From the NCBI GenBank assembly GCA_039714155.1, contig JBDLJX010000002.1, forward strand, positions 1-64,000: 64,000 nt of DNA. The letters run 5' to 3'. A program made the position numbers and the translations under genes. This stretch comes from SZUA-186 sp039714155. GTDB lineage: Bacteria > Pseudomonadota > Gammaproteobacteria > UBA9214. Of this stretch, positions 54,709 through 63,844 are shown in pieces. Position 1 is the first letter of the stretch. Each line of letters starts with the position of its first letter. The notes below the pieces were generated by a model. The model was given only the letters and a program-made list of their open reading frames with translations, had not been told where the DNA came from and did not search any database.

Positions 54709-55698
54709 TTGCAGGCTGAAGCAGACTGGCAACCGACGGCATCACTTGATGCCCTGAAACTTCGCGCCACCGTGCTCGCACGCCTGCGCGGGTTTTTTGC
54801 CGCGCGTAATGTGCTTGAAGTGGACACGCCGGTGTTATCCGTTGCCGGCACACCCGATCCCGCACTGCACAGTTTTCAAACCCGCTGGCACGGCCCTGGC
54901 ACATTAAACGGCACATCGTTCTACCTGCACACCTCGCCCGAGTTTCCCATGAAGCGCTTGCTGGCCGCAGGCGCCGGTTCCATCTATCAGGTCTGCAAGG
55001 TATTCCGTGACGGTGAGTCCGGCCGACATCACAACCCTGAATTTACCCTGCTGGAGTGGTATCGCACCGGCTTTGATTATTTCGATCTGATGGATGAGGT
55101 CGAGGTGCTGCTGCGGGAAGTGCTGGAGGGGCTCGTGCCGCTTGATTCGGTCGATCACTGGACCTATCGTGACCTGTTTGTCGAGACCGCCGGCATCGAT
55201 CCGTTCACGGTCACGGTCGCCGGACTCGGTTCACAGTTGCAGGCGCGCGGTATCAGTCCGCCGGCGGGACTGGCGGCGGATGATCATGATGGCTGGCTGG
55301 ATATGGTACTGACGCATGTGGTGGAACCCGCCATGCCAGCCGGTCTGGTGTTTGTCCGTGACTATCCGGCGAGCCAGGCGGCGCTGGCACGCTTGCGTCC
55401 GGGAACACCGCCGGTGGCGGCACGCTTTGAGGTCTACCTGAACGGTATTGAGCTGGCCAACGGTTTTCACGAGCTGACCGATGCCGATGAGCAGCGACAG
55501 AGGTTTGCGCAGGAGAATGATCGCCGTCAACAGCAGGGCGATGACGCCATCACAACTGATGAGCGCTTGCTGGCTGCCCTGGAAGCCGGTGTGCCGGACT
55601 GTGCCGGCGTGGCGCTCGGTATTGACCGGCTGTTGATGATTGCGGGCCAATACGGCTCGCTTGATGATGTCATAGCCTTTCCACTGGAGCGCGCCTGA
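54709..55698 (+). CDS. epmA: EF-P--(R)-beta-lysine ligase EpmA
   Basis: Lysyl-tRNA synthetase-like enzyme that attaches beta-lysine to EF-P. 329 residues with a TTG start at 54709 preceded by AGGAAC; the nearest ATG is out of frame. Class II motifs are present: LHTSPEFPMKRLL and FRDGESGRHHNPEFTLLEWYR near residues 76-125, and GVALGIDRLLMIAG at the end. It lacks the anticodon-binding domain, as expected for EpmA. Confidence 0.93.
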   Translation: MQAEADWQPTASLDALKLRATVLARLRGFFAARNVLEVDTPVLSVAGTPDPALHSFQTRWHGPGTLNGTSFYLHTSPEFPMKRLLAAGAGSIYQVCKVFRDGESGRHHNPEFTLLEWYRTGFDYFDLMDEVEVLLREVLEGLVPLDSVDHWTYRDLFVETAGIDPFTVTVAGLGSQLQARGISPPAGLAADDHDGWLDMVLTHVVEPAMPAGLVFVRDYPASQAALARLRPGTPPVAARFEVYLNGIELANGFHELTDADEQRQRFAQENDRRQQQGDDAITTDERLLAALEAGVPDCAGVALGIDRLLMIAGQYGSLDDVIAFPLERA

Positions 55699-55715
55699 GT
55701 CCAGGTGTTCTATCC

Positions 55716-56444
55716 ATGTTAACCGCCGTCCGTATCGTCTTGCTGAATACCAGTCATCCCGGCAACATCGGTGCAGCCGCACGCGCCATGAAAACCATGG
55801 GTCTGGAGGAACTCTGCCTGGTCAATCCAGGCCGGTTTCCTGCTGCCGAGGCGACGGCGCGCGCATCCGGTGCGGATGACCTGCTGGCACGGGCACGCAT
55901 ATTCGACAGCCTGGCTGATGCAATCAAGGACTGTTACCTGGTCGTCGGTGCCAGTGCACGTGCCCGTAGCATTCCGTGTCCCGTGCTTGATCCGCACGCA
56001 TGTGCCAGACGGATTGCCGGACAGGGCCTTAACATGAAAGCCGCTGTCCTGTTTGGTAATGAACAGTCCGGCCTGAGCAATGCCGAGATGGATCATTGCC
56101 ATTACCTGGTCAACATTGACGCCAACCCGGAATACAGTTCACTGAACCTGGCAGCAGCAGTGCAGATCATTGCCTACGAACTGCGCGTGGCGTTTGCTGC
56201 ACATGATGACACTGTTGGTGCTGCGGTACCGGAGCACGTGCCAGTGGACAGTGGCGAGATGCAACGCTTCTACGAGCACCTTGAGCAAACACTGATCGAA
56301 CTGGAGTTTCTCAATCCCGAAAATCCGCGCCAGTTAATGCGCCGCTTGAGGCGTTTGTATAATCGTGCCAGTCCGGACAGCAGCGAGATGAATATCCTGC
56401 GCGGCATCCTTGCGGCTGCACTGCAAAAACATGGTACTAATTAG
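55716..56444 (+). CDS. trmJ: tRNA (cytidine/uridine-2'-O)-methyltransferase TrmJ
   Basis: SPOUT methyltransferase acting on nucleotide 32 of tRNAs. 242 residues. Motifs NTSHPGNIGAAARAMKTMG, FGNEQSGLSN and NPEYSSLNLAAAVQI are complete, with a C-terminal helix. It follows epmA by 17 bases. Confidence 0.93.
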   Translation: MLTAVRIVLLNTSHPGNIGAAARAMKTMGLEELCLVNPGRFPAAEATARASGADDLLARARIFDSLADAIKDCYLVVGASARARSIPCPVLDPHACARRIAGQGLNMKAAVLFGNEQSGLSNAEMDHCHYLVNIDANPEYSSLNLAAAVQIIAYELRVAFAAHDDTVGAAVPEHVPVDSGEMQRFYEHLEQTLIELEFLNPENPRQLMRRLRRLYNRASPDSSEMNILRGILAAALQKHGTN

Positions 56445-56580
56445 ACTTGGCTATTCCCCGATGATCGTTATGGCAACTGTCATCGCCAGGATAAAACAGT
56501 TAGCATGGTTACAGGCAGGACATGAACTGTATTTGAATCCTTGATAGGAATACATTGTAAGTATCTGTAGTATATAGTCA

Positions 56581-57399
56581 ATGTTTGAGCGTATTCGCGA
56601 AGATGTCCATTCTGTTTTCGAGCGTGATCCGGCTGCCCGGAATACCCTGGAGGTCCTGACAACCTACCCCGGGATCCACGCCATTCTGTTTCATCGCCTG
56701 AATCACTGGTTGTGGACCCATGAACTGAGATGGCTGGCGCGGGTGCTCTCCAACGTGCCGCGCTTGTACACGGGTATCGAGATCCATCCCGGCGCACATA
56801 TTGGCCGCCGCTTTTTTATCGATCACGGCATGGGTGTAGTCATCGGCGAGACTACCGAGATCGGTGATGACTGCACGCTGTATCACGGTGTCACGCTTGG
56901 TGGTACCAGCTGGGACAAGGGCAAACGTCACCCGACACTCGGCAATGACGTGGTCATCGGTGCCGGTGCCAAGGTGCTCGGTCCGATTACCATTGGCAGT
57001 GGTGTACGCATCGGCTCCAATGCCGTGGTACTCAAGAGTGTTAATGACAACAATACTGTTGTGGGGGTGCCGGGTCGTGTTGTCGGCAAGGAGGCACTCA
57101 TGCCCGACTCAAAACGACAGGCTATTGCCCGCAAGATGGGCTTCGATGCCTACGGCGAAACCCGGGACATGCCTGACCCGGTCGCGAATGCCGTTAACGG
57201 TATCCTCGATCATATCCATGCCATGGACCAGCGGCTGGAAGAGATGTGCAAGGGGCTGAAGGATCTGGGTGCCGAGGTCGGGGATATGCAGTTACCAGAC
57301 CTGGGGTCCTGCGAACTCAATCATGTTGAGGGCAAGGAGATCCATGTGGCTGGGGAGCAGGAAGAAGCAGTCAAGGAAGACGGTTCCTCCGGTTCCTGA
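56581..57399 (+). CDS. cysE: Serine O-acetyltransferase
   Basis: First step of cysteine synthesis: acetyl-CoA plus serine gives O-acetylserine. 272 residues, full length. An N-terminal helical domain (VFERDPAARNTLEVLTTYPGIH) is followed by hexapeptide repeats (GAHIGRRFFIDHGMGVVIGETTEIGDDCTLYHGVTLGG). The cysE-iscR order is classic for the isc operon, but no isc genes follow. Confidence 0.96.
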   Translation: MFERIREDVHSVFERDPAARNTLEVLTTYPGIHAILFHRLNHWLWTHELRWLARVLSNVPRLYTGIEIHPGAHIGRRFFIDHGMGVVIGETTEIGDDCTLYHGVTLGGTSWDKGKRHPTLGNDVVIGAGAKVLGPITIGSGVRIGSNAVVLKSVNDNNTVVGVPGRVVGKEALMPDSKRQAIARKMGFDAYGETRDMPDPVANAVNGILDHIHAMDQRLEEMCKGLKDLGAEVGDMQLPDLGSCELNHVEGKEIHVAGEQEEAVKEDGSSGS

Positions 57400-57438
57400 T
57401 GCAGTGACCGCAATAGTGAACAGGACGGGTACAGAGCA

Positions 57439-57927
57439 GTGAAACTGACAAGCAAGGGGCGTTATGCCGTAACTGCGATGCTGGATCTCGCTTTCCACTC
57501 ACAGGCGGGTCCGGTCACCTTGTCGCAGATATCGCGGCGGCAGGATATCTCCCTCTCCTATCTGGAACAGTTATTCACCCGGCTGCGCAAGAGTGAACTG
57601 GTTCGGAGTACCCGTGGCCCGGGTGGTGGCTATTCACTCAACCGCTCACCGGAGCAGATTCCGGTTGCCGGGATTATATCCGCAGTTGATGAGGTGGTCG
57701 CTACCACACGCTGCAGTGGATCCAATGACTGCCAGGATGGCCAGCGGTGTCTGACCCACGAACTCTGGGACGAGTTGTCTCGTCAGATATATGGTTTTCT
57801 GAACGAAATTACACTCAAGGACCTGATGGATGACGAGAACATCAAGAGTGTCGCCGAGCGTCAGGACAACCGCATGCACGACCATGTCGATGTTGCCATT
57901 AACCTGCCTGATCCGGAAAAGCCATAA
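57439..57927 (+). CDS. iscR: Fe-S cluster regulator IscR
   Basis: Rrf2-family regulator that senses a 2Fe-2S cluster. 162 residues. The helix-turn-helix (VTLSQISRRQDISLSYLEQLFTRLRKSELV) is followed by the three ligands Cys92, Cys98 and Cys104 and His107, at the same numbering as in Escherichia coli. It probably controls the suf promoter at 43.8 kb and may also control itself. It lies 39 bases after cysE; no iscS follows. Confidence 0.95.
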   Translation: MKLTSKGRYAVTAMLDLAFHSQAGPVTLSQISRRQDISLSYLEQLFTRLRKSELVRSTRGPGGGYSLNRSPEQIPVAGIISAVDEVVATTRCSGSNDCQDGQRCLTHELWDELSRQIYGFLNEITLKDLMDDENIKSVAERQDNRMHDHVDVAINLPDPEKP

Positions 57928-58036
57928 AACTGCCTGAACTGCGAGACCGGTCACACAATAAGGTGGCCTGAATCACGGAAGTTTCCACCGACTGCCGCTA
58001 ACATAGTCATCAACATGCAATACGCAGGAGATGATT

Positions 58037-58192
58037 ATGTACAAGTGGATAGTGGCAGTTATCGCAATCGTTGTAATCGGTGACCCGGGTTTCTCCTGGC
58101 TGGCAACAGTTGGTGAAATGAAAGATGTCGTTATTGCAGCCATGTTCGCGCTTGTCGCAGTACCGTGGGTAGTATCACAATTCGATAACTGA
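58037..58192 (+). CDS. Small two-helix membrane protein (51 residues)
   Basis: ATG at 58037 has AGGAG six bases upstream; an ATG at 58031 directly follows AGGAG and is less likely. The 51 residues contain two hydrophobic helices (WIVAVIAIVVIG and VIAAMFALVAVPWVV). A strong terminator follows at 58242. Its composition, ribosome site and terminator favour a real gene. The function is unknown. Confidence 0.6.
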   Translation: MYKWIVAVIAIVVIGDPGFSWLATVGEMKDVVIAAMFALVAVPWVVSQFDN

Positions 58193-58241
58193 CCTCCCTG
58201 TGTGACGGCTCCGACACCGTCTGGTGAGCTACCCGCATCCC

Positions 58242-58273
58242 GGCCCCTGGCAGCAATGCCCGGGGCCTTTTTT
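58242..58273 (+). terminator. Rho-independent terminator
   Basis: GGCCCC, T, GGCA, loop GCAA, TGCC, C, GGGGCC form a ten-pair stem with one T-C mismatch, followed by six T. It ends plus-strand transcription of the small gene (58037) and possibly of iscR. Confidence 0.85.
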
Positions 58274-58444
58274 ATGGTGCGCCAGGCATGGCGCGCATTC
58301 CCCTGGGAGATCTGTCCCCCTGCCACTGCCACCACTGTCGTGAGGCGGCGGGATGGGCAGACAGAAGTCAGCAGAAGCCATAGTAGGTGCCTGACCCGTC
58401 ACTGAAGGGCGGAACCCGCAAGACGGATTCGTCTGCTGGATAAC

Positions 58445-59806
58445 TCAGGTATCAGTTGATTTGAATTCTGCCGGTTTCAGGTGGTGCTTTTTCAGAAGTT
58501 TGTAGAATTCGGTGCGATTGCGTTTTGCAATACTCGCTGCCTGGGTGACATTGCCATTCGTGATCTGCATCAGTCGGGTCAGGTAGTCCCTCTCAAACTG
58601 ATTGCGTGCTTCAACGAACGCAGGTATTTCGGCGCTTTCATTGCGCAATGCACGTTGCACCAGGCTGGCCGGGATCAATGGGGTGGTTGATAGTGCTACA
58701 GACTGCTCCACCACATTATGGAGTTGCCTGATATTGCCAGGCCAGCTGGCGGCAAGCATTGCCTCCATGGATTCAGGGGAGAATCCGGTTACGCCTTTTC
58801 TCCCGGCATCAGGAAAGTTACGCAGGAAATGGTGCGCCAGCAGGGGGATATCCTCGCGTCGTTCGGCCAATGACGGTAGCTCGAGAGTTACCACATTCAG
58901 GCGGTAATACAGATCTTCCCTGAAACGGCTCTCCTGGCAGGCCAGCTCGAGGTCCTGATGGGTGGCAGAGATGATACGAACATCGATCGGTACGGACTGG
59001 GTCGAACCTACCGGCCGTATGACTCGCTCCTGTATTGCACGCAGCAGTTTTACCTGAAAGCCGAGCGGCATATCGCCAATCTCATCCAGAAACAGGGTGC
59101 CTCCTTCCGCGGCGCGGAACATGCCGGAATGGTCACGGGTTGCCCCGGTAAAGGCCCCCTTGATGTGGCCGAATAACTCGGATTCGAGCAGGGATTCGGG
59201 TATGGCGCTGCAGTTCAGGGCAATGAATGCTCCTGTCGCCCGCAGGCTGGCGTTATGGACGGCACAGGCAAGCAGTTCCTTGCCGGTCCCGCTCTGACCA
59301 TGAATGAGTACACTGGTGTTACTGTCAGCGACCAGACGGGCCTGGGTCAGGATATTTTCCATTAACGGGCTGCGGGTGATGATCTCGCTGCGCCATTTTT
59401 CCGGACCACGTTCAGATTCCTTGTCTGTTGAATCGCCTGTGATCTTCAGGGCACGTGACACGTGCTCCAGCAGATTCTTGCTGTCAAACGGCTTGGTTAA
59501 ATAGCTGAATACTCCCCTGCTGGTAGCCTCTACTGCCTCTGGAATACTGCCATGGGCGGTGAGAATCATCACCGGTAGTGATGGATTGCGGCTATTCACC
59601 TCATTGAAGAGCGACATACCATCCATACCCCCCATCTGCAGATCTGTGATGATGAGATGAGGCAGAAACAATGGTAGTTGTGCCAGGGCCTGCTCACCAC
59701 TCCCAACAGTGGCCACCTCATACCCGGCGGCAGACAGGCGCATTGACAATAACCGTAGCAGGCTGGGGTCATCATCAACAAGCAATAACCGGTGCTTGTC
59801 GGTCAT
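58445..59806 (-). CDS. glrR: Sigma-54 dependent response regulator GlrR/QseF-like
   Basis: 453 residues: receiver domain with phospho-acceptor Asp55 (ITDLQMGG), AAA+ domain with Walker A GQSGTGKEL and GAFTGA loop (KGAFTGATRD), and a C-terminal helix-turn-helix (NGNVTQAASIAKRNRTEFYKLLKKH). It activates sigma-54 promoters when phosphorylated by GlrK. It follows qseG and glrK on the same strand. Confidence 0.92.
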   Translation of the reverse strand: MTDKHRLLLVDDDPSLLRLLSMRLSAAGYEVATVGSGEQALAQLPLFLPHLIITDLQMGGMDGMSLFNEVNSRNPSLPVMILTAHGSIPEAVEATSRGVFSYLTKPFDSKNLLEHVSRALKITGDSTDKESERGPEKWRSEIITRSPLMENILTQARLVADSNTSVLIHGQSGTGKELLACAVHNASLRATGAFIALNCSAIPESLLESELFGHIKGAFTGATRDHSGMFRAAEGGTLFLDEIGDMPLGFQVKLLRAIQERVIRPVGSTQSVPIDVRIISATHQDLELACQESRFREDLYYRLNVVTLELPSLAERREDIPLLAHHFLRNFPDAGRKGVTGFSPESMEAMLAASWPGNIRQLHNVVEQSVALSTTPLIPASLVQRALRNESAEIPAFVEARNQFERDYLTRLMQITNGNVTQAASIAKRNRTEFYKLLKKHHLKPAEFKSTDT

Positions 59807-59812
59807 GATGGC

Positions 59813-60322
59813 TTATTCATCGATTGATTTATCACGCTGCTGAATTGTTTGCTCAATGCTGGTCAGATCCAGCAGTTGCTGCTCCAGTTCTTCAATACGT
59901 TTTTTATCTTGCCGGGTCCGGCCCGAGAGTGTGTCGATTTCCTGGCTTGCCTTTATATGCTGCTGCAGAATGGTGACCAGCTCCCGGTCGCCTGGTTCGA
60001 TCGTGGCAGTATCAATATTCACCATGATTTGTCGGGCCCGTTTTATATTCCGAACCGGTTTGTCACTGTAGGCTAGCAGTAACGCAATCTTTATACGGTT
60101 GCTGGTATTCGGGTTATACCGGAATTCATCCTCCCAGGAAGTTAGTACATCCTGTAATTCTGCCGGTGGCAAGCCGCGGGTAGAGTGGAGTTGGCCCAGC
60201 CAGTAATCTGCACCACTACGGGTGCTGACAGGCGCCCATGCGTTGCCGGTGTGGGGGCTCATATTACTGCATCCCAGCAGCGTCAGGACGGTTAAGACAA
60301 GTACTGTTCTATACGGCATCAT
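59813..60322 (-). CDS. qseG: QseG-like lipoprotein of the Glr two-component system
   Basis: 169 residues from the ATG at 60322. The signal peptide ends in the lipobox LLGC. The rest is helical with a coiled-coil end (LEQQLLDLTSIEQTIQQRDKS). It lies between the histidine kinase and the regulator, as in QseE-QseG-QseF of enterobacteria, and overlaps the kinase gene end by 14 bases. Confidence 0.8.
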   Translation of the reverse strand: MMPYRTVLVLTVLTLLGCSNMSPHTGNAWAPVSTRSGADYWLGQLHSTRGLPPAELQDVLTSWEDEFRYNPNTSNRIKIALLLAYSDKPVRNIKRARQIMVNIDTATIEPGDRELVTILQQHIKASQEIDTLSGRTRQDKKRIEELEQQLLDLTSIEQTIQQRDKSIDE

Positions 60323-61760
60323 TGATAGATTCTTGCGCCACTGGCAATACGACCCTGAAGCGGGTCCCTGCATTTGTAGATTCTACCACGGAGATGGCGC
60401 CTCCATGGGCCTCGGCATATTCACGGGCAATCGATAACCCCAGTCCACTGCCTCGCACATGTCCCTTTACTGCGGGTTTGCCCTGATAGAAGGCCTCAAA
60501 GATTTGCTCTTGCTCATTTTCAGGTATTTCCGGACCGGCGTTCGCTACTTCAATAATCGCCTGTTGATCTCGCTGGTGGAGCAGAATCCACAATGGACCC
60601 TTGTCCGGTGAATATTTAATGGCATTGGAAAGCAGATTGTCTATCAGGGTGTGCAGCTTGTGCCGGTCACCACTGACGACAACAGATTGCAGGGTTTTGG
60701 ACAGGTTTAACTGGCGTGAGAAAATGGTTACCTTGTGGTTTGCGAGGACTTCCTCGATCAGTCTCCTGAGATTAAGCTGGCTCAGGGAAAGTCTGGTGGT
60801 TCGGGATCTTACCGTGCTGAAATCAAGCAGATCCTCAATCAGTTTCTGCAACTGGAGGCTGTTGTCATGGAGGATGGAAATGATCTCGCGTTGTTGGCTG
60901 TTCAGGTTGCCGGCAACCTGCTCATTCATTAATTCCGCACCTTCCCGTATCGCCGTGAGCGGGGTTTTGAGTTCATGTGATATGTGGTGGAGGAACTTGG
61001 TCTTTTCCTGTTCCAGTTCCTGTAGCCGGTATTGCAGCCAGTTGAGGCGTTCGCCCAGTTGTTGCAAGTCGCGCGGCCCGTCTATTTTCGCAGCTTTGCC
61101 AAACTTGCCGTCACCGAGTCTGCGGATGGCGCGGTCGATCTGGTTTATAGGGCGGGTGATAGAGAGTGTTGCTACCAGGGCAAGAATAATGACAATCGGG
61201 ACCAGTGCTATGGACTGTATTACCAGTGTTTGCTGTACAGTATTGGCTTTCTGCTGTATCTGCTCCAGTTCACGATTGATCAGGTCGCGGTTGTCGGCCA
61301 GTATCTGTTTTGCGATACGCGAGAGTTCAGTGAACTTGTCCACCGTGACCGCAATTTCAGGCGAGTCGTGGGGTGGGCCACTAATCGCTGCATGGATCTC
61401 ATTCTCCGTAAAAAACAGCTCTTCAAGCAGGATGCGCTGCTGTTTCTCAAGTCTGAGTTTTTCAAGGTGTTCTGCAATATCAACAAATTTGGCATGGTTC
61501 CCGTCATAGACATCAAACAAGGCCTTATCGCCAAGCACCTGGTACTGGCGGACATTGCGTTCCATGGCGGTTATCGTTTCCACCAGTGTCTGACTGCCAT
61601 GAGTAACAAGCACGCTCTGATAGAGCGCTGACTGGCTCTGACGTACCAGGCGGTCGACAGAAAAGGTCGCGATGACCAGGGCAACAATGAGTGGCAGGGC
61701 CACCAGGGAGAAACCGACCAGGATCAGGCGTGAGATGGATTTTGGGCGGAAAAACTTCAC
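60309..61760 (-). CDS. glrK: Sensor histidine kinase GlrK/QseE-like
   Basis: 483 residues: two membrane helices (about 13-30 and 185-205) around a periplasmic helical sensor, HAMP, HisKA H-box (HHISHELKTPLTAIREGAELM), and HATPase with N-box (LLSNAIKYSPDKG) and GSGLGLSIAREYAEAHGG. It phosphorylates GlrR. The 230-base gap to its right shows no gene. Confidence 0.92.
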   Translation of the reverse strand: MKFFRPKSISRLILVGFSLVALPLIVALVIATFSVDRLVRQSQSALYQSVLVTHGSQTLVETITAMERNVRQYQVLGDKALFDVYDGNHAKFVDIAEHLEKLRLEKQQRILLEELFFTENEIHAAISGPPHDSPEIAVTVDKFTELSRIAKQILADNRDLINRELEQIQQKANTVQQTLVIQSIALVPIVIILALVATLSITRPINQIDRAIRRLGDGKFGKAAKIDGPRDLQQLGERLNWLQYRLQELEQEKTKFLHHISHELKTPLTAIREGAELMNEQVAGNLNSQQREIISILHDNSLQLQKLIEDLLDFSTVRSRTTRLSLSQLNLRRLIEEVLANHKVTIFSRQLNLSKTLQSVVVSGDRHKLHTLIDNLLSNAIKYSPDKGPLWILLHQRDQQAIIEVANAGPEIPENEQEQIFEAFYQGKPAVKGHVRGSGLGLSIAREYAEAHGGAISVVESTNAGTRFRVVLPVAQESINDAV

Positions 61761-61992
61761 TCAGTTACTTGTGCCTGACTGTAATTAATGGCTGTACCTC
61801 CCGTGATCTTGTATAAACCCGGGAGCTCTGGTTGCATGCCCTGCTAATGTCTCCTGACCCACTCGTAAAGATGGCTGTCATGCCTTTATCGTTTATAGGA
61901 TACTGTTGTGTAATCGATTATATCAGCGCTTTCTTCTCGCCGTTCCCGGATATTCACGAGAAAGTGGGTACCTTCAGGATGCCCGCAGCATA

Positions 61993-62511
61993 TTACTCGA
62001 TTTTTATGTAGGCATACCCCTGGTGCTGCAGTTCGGCAATGCGGACCACGCCGGACGGGACCAGGCTGACATTCTCATAGATCTTGTCATCGGGCAGGCT
62101 GATCTGCGTACGCGTGATATCGCACAGTTCCAGTTTGACACCACGTGTTTTTGCCTGGCTGAGCAACCGTCCCTTGAGGTTCTCGCGACGTTCCCTGAGC
62201 TCGGCATCCACGGCAAACGGTGTGTTCTCCAGTGTGCTGTCAGTCAGGAAACGGATGCCGTGTGCAACGAACACGATGCGGACGTCTGCATCGACCAGTT
62301 CGTTTTCGTAGTAGTTCATCATGTTGTTGATGCTGGTGAGCATTGCGCTGAACCGCCTGGGGTCGGCAAAGTCGGCGTGATAGACCACCTTGACGACATC
62401 ATCGGCAAGAACACTCCGGGGTGTCAGTGCCAGGCTGCCTGTAACAACAAGACAAACCATTAAAGTGCACACTGCGAGGCCTGCAGCGTGCAGTCGGGAT
62501 AGTAAGGTCAT
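61993..62511 (-). CDS. DsrE-like family exported protein
   Basis: 172 residues. A signal peptide (about 1-36) precedes a DsrE/DsrF-like fold (VKVVYHADFADPRRFSAMLTSINNMMNYYE and VRIVFVAHGIRFL). The pair of cysteines seen in cytoplasmic DsrE is reduced to a single Cys (LELCDI). Exported members of this fold are common; their substrates are mostly unknown. Confidence 0.75.
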   Translation of the reverse strand: MTLLSRLHAAGLAVCTLMVCLVVTGSLALTPRSVLADDVVKVVYHADFADPRRFSAMLTSINNMMNYYENELVDADVRIVFVAHGIRFLTDSTLENTPFAVDAELRERRENLKGRLLSQAKTRGVKLELCDITRTQISLPDDKIYENVSLVPSGVVRIAELQHQGYAYIKIE

Positions 62512-62669
62512 GGTTGATATCTCCTGTCCGGGTGAATGTACCTACCAGTATAGTAACTGATGCTGACAGGTTATGAATTCAGGAATTGCTGTTCCGGAAA
62601 CTGAACGGCTGGGCTGAAGGCCAGGGATCAGGGTTTAACCCGCACTTCTCACCGCGGGGCGAGGGCTCG

Positions 62670-63275
62670 TCATTGTGGTGAGAAATGCAGGTTAATCCAC
62701 ACCAGCAAGCGGTTGTTGACCGGCATTTCGTGGTCCTGTTTCAGTTGCATGCCATTATCCGCGGCAAGGCTGTCGAGATCCTCGAAATTGCGGATGCCGC
62801 TGTGCGGGTCGCGATCTTTCAGCCAGCCATCAAAACGGGCATTGCTGTCGCTGGTGTAGCGGCCGCGGTAGTTGAAGGGGCCATAGAGACAAAAGACCCC
62901 GGTATCGGCAAGCACACTGCCGATCCCGGCAAACATGGCTTCTACCTCCGGCCAGGACATGATGTGGGTGGTGTTGGCGCTGAAGACGCCGTCGTAGCGG
63001 CTGGCAGGCCAGGTGCCTTTGCTGACATCGAGTGGCAGAGGAGTCAGCAGGTTTGCCAGACCGGCTTCCTCACGCCAGGCGTTGATGCTGGGGTGGTTGG
63101 TGACTACGTCACTGGTTTGCCACTCAAGATGCGGCAGGTGCTGTGCAAAGTAAACTGAATGCTGGCCGGTGCCGCTGCCGATCTCGAGTACCTGATGGCA
63201 ACCGGCAAACTCCTCCCGGAGTATTGTGAGGATTGGGTCGCGGTTTTCGTCGCAGGCGGCGGAATACTGTTTCAT
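62670..63275 (-). CDS. DUF938 family SAM-dependent methyltransferase-like protein
   Basis: 201 residues. The opening CDENRDPILTILREEF and the SAM-binding VLEIGSGTGQHSVYFA motif are clear, followed by SANTTHIMSWPEVEAMF and YGPFNYRGRYTSDSN. The family has a methyltransferase fold, but its substrate is not known. It ends 34 bases before a strong hairpin. Confidence 0.9.
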   Translation of the reverse strand: MKQYSAACDENRDPILTILREEFAGCHQVLEIGSGTGQHSVYFAQHLPHLEWQTSDVVTNHPSINAWREEAGLANLLTPLPLDVSKGTWPASRYDGVFSANTTHIMSWPEVEAMFAGIGSVLADTGVFCLYGPFNYRGRYTSDSNARFDGWLKDRDPHSGIRNFEDLDSLAADNGMQLKQDHEMPVNNRLLVWINLHFSPQ

Positions 63276-63287
63276 GCACTGATCAGT

Positions 63288-63314
63288 CCCTGCTATCCGT
63301 CGTGGATAGCAGGG
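63288..63314. repeat. Perfect 11-base hairpin between hsp20 and DUF938
   Basis: CCCTGCTATCC-GTCGT-GGATAGCAGGG has no T tract on either strand. It may protect the hsp20 message end or attenuate read-through into DUF938. Confidence 0.5.
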
Positions 63315-63341
63315 TCCTGTAACAGGTTCGGCAACCGTGTC

Positions 63342-63773
63342 TCAGTTAACCGAAATTTTCTTCGGTTGCGGCTTTTTCTGCTTCGGAATGACAACTTCCA
63401 GGACGCCGTCATTGACAGTGGCACTGATGTTCCCGGCATTGACCGTTTCCGGCACCGTGAACTGACGGACAAATGTGCCATGCATGCGCTCGCGGCGACG
63501 GTAGCCTTCTGCCTCTTCCGTCCGGTTCGTGGTGCGCTCACCCTTGATCGTCAGCACACCGTCATCCAGCGTGATATCAACAGCTTCGCGCGCAACGCCG
63601 GGGATATCGGCGGTCAGGACAAAGCGTTCGTCTTCCTCGCAAATATCGACAGCCGGTGCCCAGTCGCGTTCAACAGCGGCCTTGCGTGCACTGCGGTTAC
63701 CTGCAAACAGTCGATTGACTTCATTATTGAACTGGTCAACCAGTCCATACGGTTCATAGCGTGTTAACAACAT
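63342..63773 (-). CDS. Small heat shock protein Hsp20/alpha-crystallin family
   Basis: 143 residues. The alpha-crystallin domain runs about 39-130, with LTADIPGVAREAVDITLDDGVLTIKGER and GTFVRQFTVPETV. The C-terminal VVIPKQKK is a variant of the I-x-I anchor motif. It holds unfolding proteins in the cytoplasm. A GGAGG lies upstream of the ATG, and the promoter is of sigma-32 type. Confidence 0.92.
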   Translation of the reverse strand: MLLTRYEPYGLVDQFNNEVNRLFAGNRSARKAAVERDWAPAVDICEEDERFVLTADIPGVAREAVDITLDDGVLTIKGERTTNRTEEAEGYRRRERMHGTFVRQFTVPETVNAGNISATVNDGVLEVVIPKQKKPQPKKISVN

Positions 63774-63816
63774 GTTACTGCCTCCAGATTGGTTGGTCAG
63801 AATTGACTTACTTCCT

Positions 63817-63844
63817 AGATAGGGGCAGACGTCGGGATTTCAAG
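63817..63844 (-). promoter_or_regulatory. Sigma-32 type heat shock promoter of hsp20
   Basis: On the minus strand CTTGAAA (63838-63844) is a perfect -35 box, and CCCCTATCT (63817-63825) resembles the -10 box, with 12 bases between. This is the form of a heat shock promoter. A second CTTGAAA lies further upstream at 63857-63863. The remainder of 63845-64000 shows no gene. Confidence 0.75.
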
